Positions 9,363 through 18,140 of a stretch of 64,000 nucleotides of DNA are shown here, piece after piece. The stretch's first letter is position 1. Every line of letters starts with the position of its first letter. The notes beneath the pieces were generated by a model, which did not search any database, was not told the origin of the DNA, and was given only the letters and a program-made list of their open reading frames with translations. This DNA is from an uncultured Pelagibacteraceae bacterium (GTDB taxonomy: Bacteria > Pseudomonadota > Alphaproteobacteria > Pelagibacterales > Pelagibacteraceae): the NCBI GenBank assembly GCA_902579465.1, contig CACHGV010000002.1, positions 124,001-188,000 of the forward strand, written 5' to 3'. Made by a program: the position numbers and the translations under genes.

Positions 9363-9375
9363 GTGATATATTCAC
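9363..9375. promoter_or_regulatory. Possible operator palindrome in the divergent gap
   Basis: The 60-base gap between the leftward EamA gene and the rightward EutA-like gene contains GTGATATATTCAC, a near-perfect inverted repeat with GTGA/TCAC ends, 12 bases before the ATG. Its position would suit a repressor site controlling one or both directions. No regulator gene is adjacent. The sequence is short and AT-rich, so chance is a real alternative. Confidence 0.25.
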
Positions 9376-9386
9376 TTTTTTAAAAT

Positions 9387-10127
9387 ATGAATTCAACAAA
9401 AATAGAACCAAAATACATAAGTAAATCAAATCCACGAGTTGGCCTTATTGCTCTTGCAAGTGATTTTATGATTGAAAGAGATTTTATAAATGTAATTAAG
9501 GATAGAGAAATTGATTTTTTTGTTAATAGAATAGAGTGTTATAATCCTTTAACTAAAGAAAATCTCATTAAAATGTCAGATAAAGTAACCAGTGTAACAA
9601 AAGACATTTTACCGGATCAAGATATTGATTGCGTAGTATATGGATGTACTTCTGGAACTATTGCAGCAGGCTATAACTCTATAAAGCAAAAGGTAAAAGC
9701 AGCAAAACCAATGGCCCAGGTTACAACGCCAAGTACAGCCGCAATAAAAGCATTAAAAAAGTTAAACATTAAAAAGCTTTCACTATTTACACCCTACAGC
9801 AAAAAACTTAATCATGAAGTAATGGGTTATTTTAAGTCAGAGGGATTTGAGATAACATCCAATTCATACTTTGATATAGAGGCAGATTACGACATAGGCA
9901 AAGTAGACCAAAATTATTTGTATGATGTCTTGTCTAAAATAGATTTAAATGGAGCAGATGCATTATTTGTATCTTGTACAGCTCTTCCTGTATTACCAAT
10001 AATTGATAAACTTGAAAAAAAACTTAACACGATTGTTTTATCGAGTAATCAGACATTAATTTGGGATACTCTGGTCCAAATAAATAAAAATAACCTTGTA
10101 GAAGGTTTTGGTAAATTATTTAGATAG
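9387..10127 (+). CDS. Asp/Glu racemase superfamily protein, EutA / maleate-isomerase-like
   Basis: A 246-residue protein with the two active-site cysteines of the aspartate/glutamate racemase and maleate cis-trans isomerase superfamily: C87 in YGCTSGT and a second around residue 197 in VSCTALP. The early RVGLIALASD segment is like maleate isomerase, arylmalonate decarboxylase and the ectoine-utilisation protein EutA. The next gene, six bases on, is an ectoine-hydrolase-like protein, which makes EutA the best guess. Which reaction it performs is unknown. The gene is head-to-head with the EamA exporter. Confidence 0.65.
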   Translation: MNSTKIEPKYISKSNPRVGLIALASDFMIERDFINVIKDREIDFFVNRIECYNPLTKENLIKMSDKVTSVTKDILPDQDIDCVVYGCTSGTIAAGYNSIKQKVKAAKPMAQVTTPSTAAIKALKKLNIKKLSLFTPYSKKLNHEVMGYFKSEGFEITSNSYFDIEADYDIGKVDQNYLYDVLSKIDLNGADALFVSCTALPVLPIIDKLEKKLNTIVLSSNQTLIWDTLVQINKNNLVEGFGKLFR

Positions 10128-10133
10128 AAATTC

Positions 10134-11303
10134 ATGTCATTTACTAAAGACGAATACAAACAAAGATTAAAAAAAGTTCAGTCGATGATGCAGGATAAAG
10201 GAATTGAACTATTAATTTCTCACGACACAAATAACATGAATTATTTAACTGGTTATGATGCATGGTCTTTTTATTATGCTCAGTGTGCAATTGTTCATGT
10301 TAACGCTGATGAACCTTTATGTTTTGTAAGAGCTCAAGACTCAGGAGGTGCGTATATAAAAACTTATCTCAAAGATGAAAATATAATTGTGTATGATGAA
10401 AATTATATTCATACATGGCCAAAACATCCTTACGATTATTTAGTACAGATTATTAAAGATAGAAATTGGGATAAGCTTTCAATTGGAGTGGAGATGGACG
10501 CTCATTACTTCACTGCTTTTTGTTATGAAAAGATAAAACAAGGTTTACCGAATGCAAAAATAAAAGATTCAGAAAGATTAGTAAATTGGGCAAGATATGC
10601 AAAATCTGATGCAGAAATTAATTACATGAAAACTGCTGCACTAATTTCAGAAAAAGGAATGAAGACTGCAATGGAGGTAATTAAAGCGGGTGTCAGACAA
10701 TGCGATGCAGTAGGTGATATACAAAAAACTTTATTTTATGGGACACCTGAGTTTGGTGGAGAGTATTCTAGTATCGCAACACTCTTACCAACAGGAAAAG
10801 GGACATCTGCATCTCATTTAACAGCAACGCAGGACAAGTTTGTAGAAGGTGAGGCGACAATCGTTGAGTTATCTGGAGTATATAAAAGATATCATGCGCC
10901 AATGGCCAGAACAATCTTACTTGGAAAACCTGATCAATTAAAAATAGACACAATGAACAAAACTATCGAAGCTTTGCAAGCTGGAATAGATGCTACTAAA
11001 CCCGGCAATACTGCAAATGATGTAGCTCAAGCTTTTTGGGGTATTTTAGAAAAATATGGCATAGAAAAAAAATCAAGAACTGGTTACTCAATTGGAATAG
11101 GTTATCCACCAGATTGGGGTGAACATACTCTTAATATATATAAAGGAGAAATGACTGAACTAGTACCGAATGCATGTTTTCATATGATAGCTGTAATGCA
11201 ATTTGGTGATTGGGGAGTTGAGGCTTCGGAGGCTATAAGAGTTACAGAAAAAGGGTGTGAATTATTCTGCAATTTTCCAAAAGAGTTACACATTAAGAGC
11301 TAA
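10134..11303 (+). CDS. M24 creatinase-fold hydrolase, ectoine-hydrolase (DoeA/EutD)-like
   Basis: A 389-residue pita-bread-fold protein with an N-terminal creatinase domain (about 1-150, MNYLTGYDAW) and an M24 catalytic domain. The metal ligands of true aminopeptidases are lost: the usual Asp of the DITRT motif is Pro (HAPMART), the GIGH His is Tyr (GIGYPPDWGEHT) and the later Glu residues are not in place. This is the pattern of non-metal hydrolases such as creatinase and of DoeA/EutD, whose GYPPDWGE and C-terminal FP-x-x-L segments I recognise here. Ectoine hydrolase opens the ectoine ring. The partner deacetylase DoeB is not next to it, so a different cyclic or amidine substrate is possible. 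Confidence 0.7.
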   Translation: MSFTKDEYKQRLKKVQSMMQDKGIELLISHDTNNMNYLTGYDAWSFYYAQCAIVHVNADEPLCFVRAQDSGGAYIKTYLKDENIIVYDENYIHTWPKHPYDYLVQIIKDRNWDKLSIGVEMDAHYFTAFCYEKIKQGLPNAKIKDSERLVNWARYAKSDAEINYMKTAALISEKGMKTAMEVIKAGVRQCDAVGDIQKTLFYGTPEFGGEYSSIATLLPTGKGTSASHLTATQDKFVEGEATIVELSGVYKRYHAPMARTILLGKPDQLKIDTMNKTIEALQAGIDATKPGNTANDVAQAFWGILEKYGIEKKSRTGYSIGIGYPPDWGEHTLNIYKGEMTELVPNACFHMIAVMQFGDWGVEASEAIRVTEKGCELFCNFPKELHIKS

Positions 11304-11348
11304 TTAACTGTTGCAAACAACTTAACTAAATGTTTTAAAAACTAATCT

Positions 11349-12434
11349 ATGTCAAAAAAAGAAGATTTCGTAAAATTTGATAAAGTCGACAAAAGTTACG
11401 ATGGAAAAGTATTAGTAGTTAAAGATTTAAATTTAGATATCGAAGAAGGTGAGTTCGTAACAATGCTAGGACCCTCTGGTTCAGGAAAAACCACATGCTT
11501 AATGATGCTTGCAGGTTTTGAAACACCAACTAATGGAGAAATTTATTTAGATAAAAATCCAATTTCAAATATTCCTCCACACAAAAGAGGTATTGGAATG
11601 GTTTTTCAAAATTATGCTCTGTTTCCTCATATGACAGTTTTTGAAAATTTAGCATTTCCATTAAAGGTAAGAAAAATGTCTCAAGTGGAAATAGAAAAAA
11701 AAGTAGATAAAGCTTTATCAATGGTTTCACTCGGTGGGTTTGCAAATAGAATGCCAGGTCAGCTGTCAGGAGGTCAACAACAAAGAGTAGCAGTTGCAAG
11801 AGCATTAGTTTTCGATCCATCTGTTGTATTAATGGATGAGCCTTTAGGTGCCTTAGATAAAAATTTAAGAGAAAGTATGCAGTACGAAATTAAACACATT
11901 CATGAAAGTATTGGTGTAACAGTAGTTTATGTAACTCATGACCAAGGTGAAGCTTTAACTATGTCAAATAGAATTGCGGTATTTAATGATGGTAAAGTTC
12001 AACAACTATCAAGTCCTGATAAGTTATATGAAGAACCTGTGAACTCCTTTGTTGCAGAATTTATTGGAGAAAATAATACCTTTGGTGGAGAGGTTTCTGA
12101 AATTTCAAATGGAACATGTAGAGTGAAATTAGAAAAGGGTGAAATAATTGCTAATCCGATTTCAGTAAAATCTGTTGGTGAAAAAACTACTGTATCAATT
12201 AGACCTGAGAGAGCATTAATTAATCCTAAAGATAAAATGGATAACAATCAAAAAGGAAAAATCGAAGAGGTCATTTATCATGGAGATCATACTAGAGTTA
12301 GATTAAATTTACTTGGTAATTCAGAATTTATATTGAAAGTTCCAAATAGTTCTCAAAACTTAGATATAAAACTTGGCAATGAAATTAATATTGGCTGGAA
12401 CAGTCATGATGCTCGAGCTTTAGACCCAAAATAA
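11349..12434 (+). CDS. potA: Polyamine-type ABC transporter ATP-binding protein (PotA-like)
   Basis: A 361-residue ABC ATPase. Walker A GPSGSGKT is at residues 41-48, the Q-loop is in MVFQNYALFPHMTV, the signature is LSGGQQQR near 139, Walker B is VVLMDEP near 159, and the switch His is in THDQGEAL. The last roughly 120 residues form a TOBE-type regulatory domain, as in PotA, FbpC and MalK-class importers. It energises uptake with the binding protein and permeases downstream. It follows the DoeA-like gene after 45 bases, so the transporter may serve the substrate of that enzyme rather than a polyamine. Confidence 0.9.
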   Translation: MSKKEDFVKFDKVDKSYDGKVLVVKDLNLDIEEGEFVTMLGPSGSGKTTCLMMLAGFETPTNGEIYLDKNPISNIPPHKRGIGMVFQNYALFPHMTVFENLAFPLKVRKMSQVEIEKKVDKALSMVSLGGFANRMPGQLSGGQQQRVAVARALVFDPSVVLMDEPLGALDKNLRESMQYEIKHIHESIGVTVVYVTHDQGEALTMSNRIAVFNDGKVQQLSSPDKLYEEPVNSFVAEFIGENNTFGGEVSEISNGTCRVKLEKGEIIANPISVKSVGEKTTVSIRPERALINPKDKMDNNQKGKIEEVIYHGDHTRVRLNLLGNSEFILKVPNSSQNLDIKLGNEINIGWNSHDARALDPK

Positions 12435-12467
12435 GCTAAATTACTACATTTTCGCCAAAATCACCTG

Positions 12468-12496
12468 TTGACTCTTATATTCTATGTTGCTGTACT
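12468..12496 (+). promoter_or_regulatory. Predicted sigma-70 promoter of the binding-protein gene
   Basis: TTGACT (12468-12473) and TGTACT (12491-12496) are separated by 17 bases, 38 bases before the binding-protein ATG. The -35 box matches 5 of 6 and the -10 box 4 of 6 consensus bases. A separate promoter here would let the binding protein be made in excess over the ATPase gene upstream. A purine-rich GGAGGA Shine-Dalgarno (12525-12530) lies four bases from the ATG at 12534. Confidence 0.5.
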
Positions 12497-12533
12497 TCTT
12501 TTTTTATAAAAAAAACGTTTAAACGGAGGATAA

Positions 12534-13652
12534 ATGAGAAAATTAAGTAAATTATTACTTGCTTTAACATTTGCAGTTTCTGTATCTACATCCGCTTTTG
12601 CAGTAGTTGTTGCATCATGGGGTGGAGCATACACAGAAAGTCAAAAGTTAGGATATGGTGATCCAACATCTAAAGCATTAGGTGTACCGATTGAGTGGGT
12701 TGACTATTCAGGTGGACTTTCAGAAATTAAAGCGCAAATAGAGGCAGGAGCAATCACATGGGATATTATAGACGTATTTGCTTATGATACTATTAATGGT
12801 TGTGACGAAGGAATTTTTGTTGAATTTGATTTTGACAAAGATTTCCCGCCAGCACCAGATGGTACACCAGCTAGTGAAGACTTCTTTACTGATATGCCAA
12901 GTAAATGTGCAGTAGGAAATATCTTATATTCTTGGAACTATGCTTATAACAGTGATTTGTTAAAAAGCACGCCAAAGACTTTAAAAGATTTCTTTAACAC
13001 AAAAAGATTTCCTGGAAAAAGAGCTATTTACAAAAGTGCATTAACTAACTTAGAAATTGCATTAGCAGCAGATGGTGTAAAAATGGGTAAAGGTGGAGAA
13101 TTTATCTACAAAAAATTAGAAGAACCAGGATATGTTGACAGAGCAATGAACAAAATCAAAGCGCTTTGTGAGGATCCAAATGGCGGATGTGTATTTTGGT
13201 CAGCAGGAGCTCAACCACCAGAATTATTAATGAGTGGTGAAGTTGTAATGGCTACTGGTTGGAATGGAAGATTTTTCAATGCAGCAGTTGGAGAAGGTGC
13301 TCCAATAGTTCAAGTTTGGGACGGACAAGGTCTTGACTATGAATATTTTGCATTAGTAAAAGGTGGACCAAACCAAGAAGACGCTATGAAGGCTTTAGCA
13401 ATGATGACAAGTACTGAGATGTTAGCAGGAAGTGCAAAATATATTGCATATGCACCTTGGAGAAAATCATCAATTGCAGTTATGCAAGCAGGAGAGCCTT
13501 GGTATAAAGATGGAAAAACTAATATGGTTCCACATATGCCAACAGCACCAGCTAACCTTAAAAGATACTTCTTAGTAGACGCTGAGTACTGGGCCGATAA
13601 TGGTACAGAGCTTGGTGAAAAATGGGAAGCTATGAAAGCTAGTATTAAATAA
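12534..13652 (+). CDS. potD: Polyamine-type extracellular solute-binding protein (PotD/PotF-like)
   Basis: A 372-residue periplasmic binding protein with a signal peptide: MRKLSK, a hydrophobic core, and a predicted cut after STSAFA (about residue 23). The VVASWGGAY start of the mature protein and the WDIIDVFAYD and LYSWNYAYN segments are typical of the PotD/PotF and Fe(III)/thiamine SBP_bac family. It captures the substrate for the neighbouring ATPase and permeases. It has its own predicted promoter and a strong terminator after it, the usual arrangement for a highly expressed binding protein. The ligand (spermidine, putrescine or another organic cation) is inferred only from family. Confidence 0.85.
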   Translation: MRKLSKLLLALTFAVSVSTSAFAVVVASWGGAYTESQKLGYGDPTSKALGVPIEWVDYSGGLSEIKAQIEAGAITWDIIDVFAYDTINGCDEGIFVEFDFDKDFPPAPDGTPASEDFFTDMPSKCAVGNILYSWNYAYNSDLLKSTPKTLKDFFNTKRFPGKRAIYKSALTNLEIALAADGVKMGKGGEFIYKKLEEPGYVDRAMNKIKALCEDPNGGCVFWSAGAQPPELLMSGEVVMATGWNGRFFNAAVGEGAPIVQVWDGQGLDYEYFALVKGGPNQEDAMKALAMMTSTEMLAGSAKYIAYAPWRKSSIAVMQAGEPWYKDGKTNMVPHMPTAPANLKRYFLVDAEYWADNGTELGEKWEAMKASIK

Positions 13653-13689
13653 TTAAAGTTTTAAACACTTTAATTTTATATTATAGTAA

Positions 13690-13719
13690 GGGCGGTCATG
13701 TTGACCGCCCTTTTTTTTT
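13690..13719 (+). terminator. Intrinsic terminator between potD and the permease gene
   Basis: GGGCGGTCA (13690-13698), loop TGT, TGACCGCCC (13702-13710), then nine T residues (13711-13719). This is a perfect 9-bp GC-rich stem with a U-tract, very prominent in AT-rich DNA. The T-run ends exactly at the ATG (13720) of the next gene of the same transporter, so it must act as a partial terminator that lowers permease expression relative to the binding protein. Confidence 0.9.
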
Positions 13720-14973
13720 ATGAGCTCAGAAACAGGAAAAATTTTAACAACAGATGGAATTCCCCTAGAGGAAAGTCTAAAACAGTCAGAAAAGAAAAAT
13801 AAAATTAAAGCTTTTTTGCTAGTTGCACCATTATTATTATTTTTAATTATCACATACATGATTCCAATTGGAGACATGTTCTCTAGAAGCATAGATGATA
13901 AGATGGTTACAAATATGCTTCCCAAAACCTATAAAGCAATGGAAAACTGGGATGGTAAAGAACTTCCACCAGAAGAAGTTTTTGAAGCATTTTATTTAGA
14001 TTATAAAATTTTAGTTAAGAATAAAACTGCAGGAAAATTACAGACACAATTAAATTATGAAAAAAATGGTTTTAAAAGTGTTTTAAAAAAACTTGCCAGA
14101 AAACAAAAGAAATTCGAGGAAGGAAACTACAAAGAACAAATAATGAAAGTTCACAAAAGATGGAGAAATGTTGAATATTGGAGAGCAATTAAAAGAAGAG
14201 CTCCATCTTATACATATTCAAAATATCTTAAGGGTATAGATATGTACTCAAATGAAGATGGAAAAATTGTTCAAGTATCTGAGGATAGACGAATTCACAG
14301 AATTTTATGGATTAGAACAGTGGAGGTTGCTTTCTTTGTAACATTGTTTTGTTTTTTAATGGCTTATCCAATTGCACATTTATTGGCAACTCTACCCATG
14401 AAATATAGTAATTTGCTAATGATTTGTGTCTTATTGCCTTTTTGGACTTCTTTACTTGTAAGAACTGCTAGTTGGATGATTCTTTTACAACAACAGGGTA
14501 TTGTTAATGACTTTTTTGTTTGGATAGGTCTCGTTGCAGACGATAACAGACCAGAAATGATGTACAATAAAACTGGTACCTATGTAGCAATGACACAAAT
14601 ATTATTACCATTCATGGTGTTACCTCTGTACAGTGTTATGAAAACAATATCACCTAGTCTGATGAGAGCTGGTAAATCTTTAGGAGCAACACCAGCTACT
14701 GCTTTTTTTAAAGTTTATTTTCCACTTACAATTCCAGGTATTGGGGCAGGTTGCTTATTAGTATTTATCCTTGCAATTGGGTATTACATAACCCCAGCCT
14801 TAGTAGGTGGAGCTTCAGGAACACTTATTAGTAACCAAATAGCATATCACATGAAGAGTACTTTAGATTGGAGTTTTGCATCTGCGATGGGTTTAATGCT
14901 TTTGACAGGAGTACTTGTAATCTATTGGATTTACAACAAACTTGTAGGAGTTGATAATATTAAACTAGGATAA
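13720..14973 (+). CDS. potB: Polyamine-type ABC transporter permease (PotB-like) with large periplasmic insert
   Basis: A 417-residue permease, about 130 residues longer than usual PotB. TM1 lies at about 31-49. A charged, Lys-rich, probably periplasmic segment follows from about 52 to 195, before the MetI-type permease core (RTVEVAFFVTLF onward, about 195-417). The cytoplasmic EAA loop is recognisable in AGKSLGATPATAFFKVYFPL. The ATG directly follows the terminator T-run and has no Shine-Dalgarno, so translation may be weak or depend on read-through. It works with the permease that starts two bases after its stop. Confidence 0.88.
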   Translation: MSSETGKILTTDGIPLEESLKQSEKKNKIKAFLLVAPLLLFLIITYMIPIGDMFSRSIDDKMVTNMLPKTYKAMENWDGKELPPEEVFEAFYLDYKILVKNKTAGKLQTQLNYEKNGFKSVLKKLARKQKKFEEGNYKEQIMKVHKRWRNVEYWRAIKRRAPSYTYSKYLKGIDMYSNEDGKIVQVSEDRRIHRILWIRTVEVAFFVTLFCFLMAYPIAHLLATLPMKYSNLLMICVLLPFWTSLLVRTASWMILLQQQGIVNDFFVWIGLVADDNRPEMMYNKTGTYVAMTQILLPFMVLPLYSVMKTISPSLMRAGKSLGATPATAFFKVYFPLTIPGIGAGCLLVFILAIGYYITPALVGGASGTLISNQIAYHMKSTLDWSFASAMGLMLLTGVLVIYWIYNKLVGVDNIKLG

Positions 14974-14975
14974 TT

Positions 14976-15830
14976 ATGGCTTTACCGAAATATACAGAAC
15001 CACATTATAGAATTTGGCATTATTTTTATCTTTTTGTTTGTGGATGTGTTTTCTTCTTTTTAATTGCACCTTTATTTGTAATTTTTCCATTATCATTTAA
15101 TGCGGAGGAATTTTTAGTCTTTACAGACGGAATGAAGAGACTGGATCCAGATGCTTTTTCATTAAGGTGGTATAATGATATGATTTATGGAACGAAAAAT
15201 CCGTGGGGATTAGCAGCAAGAAATAGTTTTATAATTGCTATATTTGCAACTTTAGGATCAATTATTTTGGGTACTCTTGCTGCATTGGGTTTAAGCAGCA
15301 GACATATGCCATATAAAGGTTTGATAATGGCTATTTTAATTTCTCCAATGATAGTTCCATTGATTATTTCAGGTGTTGCAATATTCTTTTTCATGGCAAA
15401 AGTAGGTTTAGCAGCAACACACTTGGGTATTATATTAGCACACATTATTCTTGGAACTCCATTTGTAGTCATAACAGTAACCGCAACTCTTTCTGGATTT
15501 GATCATAGTATTACTAGGGCTGCTTCTAGCTTAGGAAGCAGTCCTTATAATACATTTATGAAAATTACCTTGCCATTAATATTACCAGGAGTAATTTCAG
15601 GTGGTTTATTTGCTTTTGTAACATCATTTGATGAGGTTGTGGTCGTATTATTCTTAGCAGGCTTAGATAATACAACAATTCCAATTCAAATGTGGACAGG
15701 TCTTAGAGAGCAGCTTAGTCCTACAATTTTAGCTGTAGCAACTTGCTTAATAGTTTTATCAGTATTAATTTTACTAACTGCTGAACTTTTGAGAAGAAGA
15801 TCTGAGAGATTAAGAGGAATAAATAGATAA
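14976..15830 (+). CDS. potC: Polyamine-type ABC transporter permease (PotC-like)
   Basis: A 284-residue inner-membrane permease with six predicted helices and an EAA loop at RAASSLGSSPYNTFMKITLPL, which contacts the ATPase. The length is normal for PotC. It starts two bases after potB and completes the importer (ATPase 11349, binding protein 12534, permeases 13720 and 14976). The C-terminus RRRSERLRG is positively charged, as expected for a cytoplasmic tail. Its stop is one base from the convergent thiolase stop. Confidence 0.9.
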   Translation: MALPKYTEPHYRIWHYFYLFVCGCVFFFLIAPLFVIFPLSFNAEEFLVFTDGMKRLDPDAFSLRWYNDMIYGTKNPWGLAARNSFIIAIFATLGSIILGTLAALGLSSRHMPYKGLIMAILISPMIVPLIISGVAIFFFMAKVGLAATHLGIILAHIILGTPFVVITVTATLSGFDHSITRAASSLGSSPYNTFMKITLPLILPGVISGGLFAFVTSFDEVVVVLFLAGLDNTTIPIQMWTGLREQLSPTILAVATCLIVLSVLILLTAELLRRRSERLRGINR

Positions 15831-15831
15831 A

Positions 15832-16956
15832 TTAGTTTACAGACTCAATCACTGTAGCAATTCCCATACCTAAACCAATACACTGAGTTGAAAGTGCATA
15901 TTTTTTATTTTCTCTTTTTAGTAGTTCAGCAGCCTTGCCCGTAATTCTTGCGCCTGTTGCTCCAAGAGGATGTCCAAGGGCTAGTGCTCCACCATCTAAA
16001 TTAACTTTATCTTTATCAATACCTAAATCTTTAATACATGCTAAGGATTGCGACGCAAAAGCCTCATTCAATTCAACAATGTCAATTTTATCTGCTGTCA
16101 ATTTAGCTCTTTCCAAAGCTTTTTTTGATGCTCCAATTGGACCTAATCCCATATAGTCAGGGTCACAACCTTGCACTGCAGTAGATACAATTCTTCCCAA
16201 AATATTTAAATTATTTTCTTTTGCATAACTTTCTTCACAAATTAATGTTGCAGCTGCACCATCGGTTAAAGGCGATGAAGTGGCTGCTGTAACAGTACCA
16301 TTTTCATCGAACGCGAGTTTTAATCCATCCAACTTTTCCATTGTGCTTCCTGGTCTAATATTTCCATCGGTATCACAATCTCCGATTGATACAATTTCAT
16401 TTTTAAAATTACCTTTTGTTTGTGCTTCATGTGCTTTTTGATGACTTGAGATTGCGAATTCCTGTTGTTCATTTCTTGAAATATTATATTTTTTGGCAAC
16501 ATTTTCTGCAGTAGTTCCCATTGAAAAATAAACATGAGGATTATCATTTTTATTTTCTGGATAAGGTATTGGATCAAAACCTGTATTAACTCTAGTCATA
16601 CTTTCAACACCTCCACATATAAATACTTTTCCTGCTCCTAACGAAATTTTACCTGCAGCAATATGAATAGCTTCCATTGAGGAACCACACCATCTATCAA
16701 CTGTCATTCCAGAAGTTTTAACATCCATGTTAGTTAAAAATGTTGTTAACTTTCCAATATTAAATGACTGCTCTCCAGTTTGAAATGCACAACCAACAAC
16801 AATATCCTCAATATCCTCTTTTTTAACATTGGATTTCGCAACTAAATTTTTAATCACTTCCGCTAGTAAATTTACTGGCTTTGTATCTACGAGCGCACCT
16901 TTTCTTGCCATTGTGAAAGGCGATCTTGAGAAGCCAGCAATTACAGGTTTAAACAT
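15832..16956 (-). CDS. Thiolase family acetyl-CoA acyltransferase
   Basis: A 374-residue thiolase. The nucleophile Cys is in DRWCGSSMEA (near residue 86); the C-terminal catalytic His is in GHPLGATGA and the second Cys in STQCIGLGMG. All three active-site residues are kept, though QCIGLGMG differs from the common CIGGGQG. Such enzymes cleave 3-ketoacyl-CoA or condense acetyl-CoA. It is the last gene of the leftward run beginning at 23313; the 16-base gap to the DmdA-like gene suggests co-transcription. It could pair with the FadN-like enzyme at 29574 in a beta-oxidation sequence. Confidence 0.88.
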   Translation of the reverse strand: MFKPVIAGFSRSPFTMARKGALVDTKPVNLLAEVIKNLVAKSNVKKEDIEDIVVGCAFQTGEQSFNIGKLTTFLTNMDVKTSGMTVDRWCGSSMEAIHIAAGKISLGAGKVFICGGVESMTRVNTGFDPIPYPENKNDNPHVYFSMGTTAENVAKKYNISRNEQQEFAISSHQKAHEAQTKGNFKNEIVSIGDCDTDGNIRPGSTMEKLDGLKLAFDENGTVTAATSSPLTDGAAATLICEESYAKENNLNILGRIVSTAVQGCDPDYMGLGPIGASKKALERAKLTADKIDIVELNEAFASQSLACIKDLGIDKDKVNLDGGALALGHPLGATGARITGKAAELLKRENKKYALSTQCIGLGMGIATVIESVN

Positions 16957-16972
16957 TTCAATAAATATACGC

Positions 16973-18139
16973 TTAATCTTGGAATGGTAAAGAAGTTATA
17001 ATGCCTTTTCTATTTTTTCCATTGAAAGTATTTACAAAAACCTCATTTCCAATTTCCCAATAATCTTTTAAAATCATAGAAAGGCCTATATTCTTTCGAA
17101 ATCCTGGAGAATATATTCCAGATGCAATTTGCCCAATTTTTACATTATCTTTTGAGTATACTGGCAAAGGCACACCAGTTGGCTTACACGGATCTCCATC
17201 AAACAAAATTCCTCTCATTTTTTGTACAATTCCATCAGATTGTATCTTTCTTAAAGCCTCTTTACCTATAAAATCATGATCATCCTCTTGTTTGCAGTAT
17301 TTTTCAAGATTACACTCAAGTGGATTATTTTCTCTTGTAAAGTCATTTCCATAAGACATTAACCCAGCCTCAATTCTATCAATTAAATTTGGACATCCTG
17401 GAGAAATATTAAATTTTTGTCCGCTCTCCCATATAGTATCCCAAAGTTTTTCTCCGAGTTCTATCTCATTAAAATGTGTTTCAAATCCTTTAAAGTATAT
17501 TTCAAAACCATCTTGGTTACTGTAACCAGATCGTGCAATAATTTGTTTAGTTCCTAAAAAATCAAACACTTTAAAATTGAAAAATTTCAACTTTTTTATA
17601 TCCTCACCAAAAATCGAAACTAGTAGGTCCTCAGATTTCGGACCTTGAACAGCTAATGGATACACATCTGGTTCAATAATTTCTACATTTAATTTTGATC
17701 CTAAAGCAATTCCTTTTGCCCAAAGCAAAATATCTGAGTCTGCTATTGAGATCCAAAACATATCATCGTCTAGTTTTAATAAAACTGGATCATTAATCAT
17801 TCCAGCTGTGTCGTCAATTATTGGAATATAAAAACATTTACCGGTCTCCATTTTTTTTATGGATCGTGGTGTCATTTTTTGCACCAATTTTTCAGCATCA
17901 GGCCCTGTAATTTGTACTTGTCTCTGGCAAGACACATCCCACACTTGCACCTGCTCTCTTAAATGCCAGTAGTCTTCTTCTACAGTATTTTTAAAACCTT
18001 TTGGTAGTAGCATGTGATTAACAACAGTAAAATCAGACACTCCACATTCCTCTACTTTATTTGTAAATGGTGTTCGTCTTATACGCCTAGACATATTTAA
18101 TTTTATATTTTTTTGCTTAATTAAATTTTCTTTACTCAT
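16973..18139 (-). CDS. dmdA: DMSP demethylase-like GcvT-fold protein
   Basis: A 388-residue protein that I recognise as DmdA-like. It shows the order SRRIRRTPF, NHMLLP, VQVWDVSCQRQV, NDPVLLKL, PLAVQGP, RSGYSNQDGFEIY, GCPN-x-IDRIEAG and SYGNDFTRENNP, which parallels the roseobacter and SAR11 DMSP demethylases. DmdA transfers a methyl from dimethylsulfoniopropionate to tetrahydrofolate, giving methylmercaptopropionate and 5-methyl-THF. The ATG at 18139 follows the previous stop by one base; an internal Met (18094) just before SRRIRR would give 373 residues, closer to known DmdA. A non-DMSP GcvT paralogue is the main alternative. Confidence 0.75.
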   Translation of the reverse strand: MSKENLIKQKNIKLNMSRRIRRTPFTNKVEECGVSDFTVVNHMLLPKGFKNTVEEDYWHLREQVQVWDVSCQRQVQITGPDAEKLVQKMTPRSIKKMETGKCFYIPIIDDTAGMINDPVLLKLDDDMFWISIADSDILLWAKGIALGSKLNVEIIEPDVYPLAVQGPKSEDLLVSIFGEDIKKLKFFNFKVFDFLGTKQIIARSGYSNQDGFEIYFKGFETHFNEIELGEKLWDTIWESGQKFNISPGCPNLIDRIEAGLMSYGNDFTRENNPLECNLEKYCKQEDDHDFIGKEALRKIQSDGIVQKMRGILFDGDPCKPTGVPLPVYSKDNVKIGQIASGIYSPGFRKNIGLSMILKDYWEIGNEVFVNTFNGKNRKGIITSLPFQD

Positions 18140-18140
18140 T

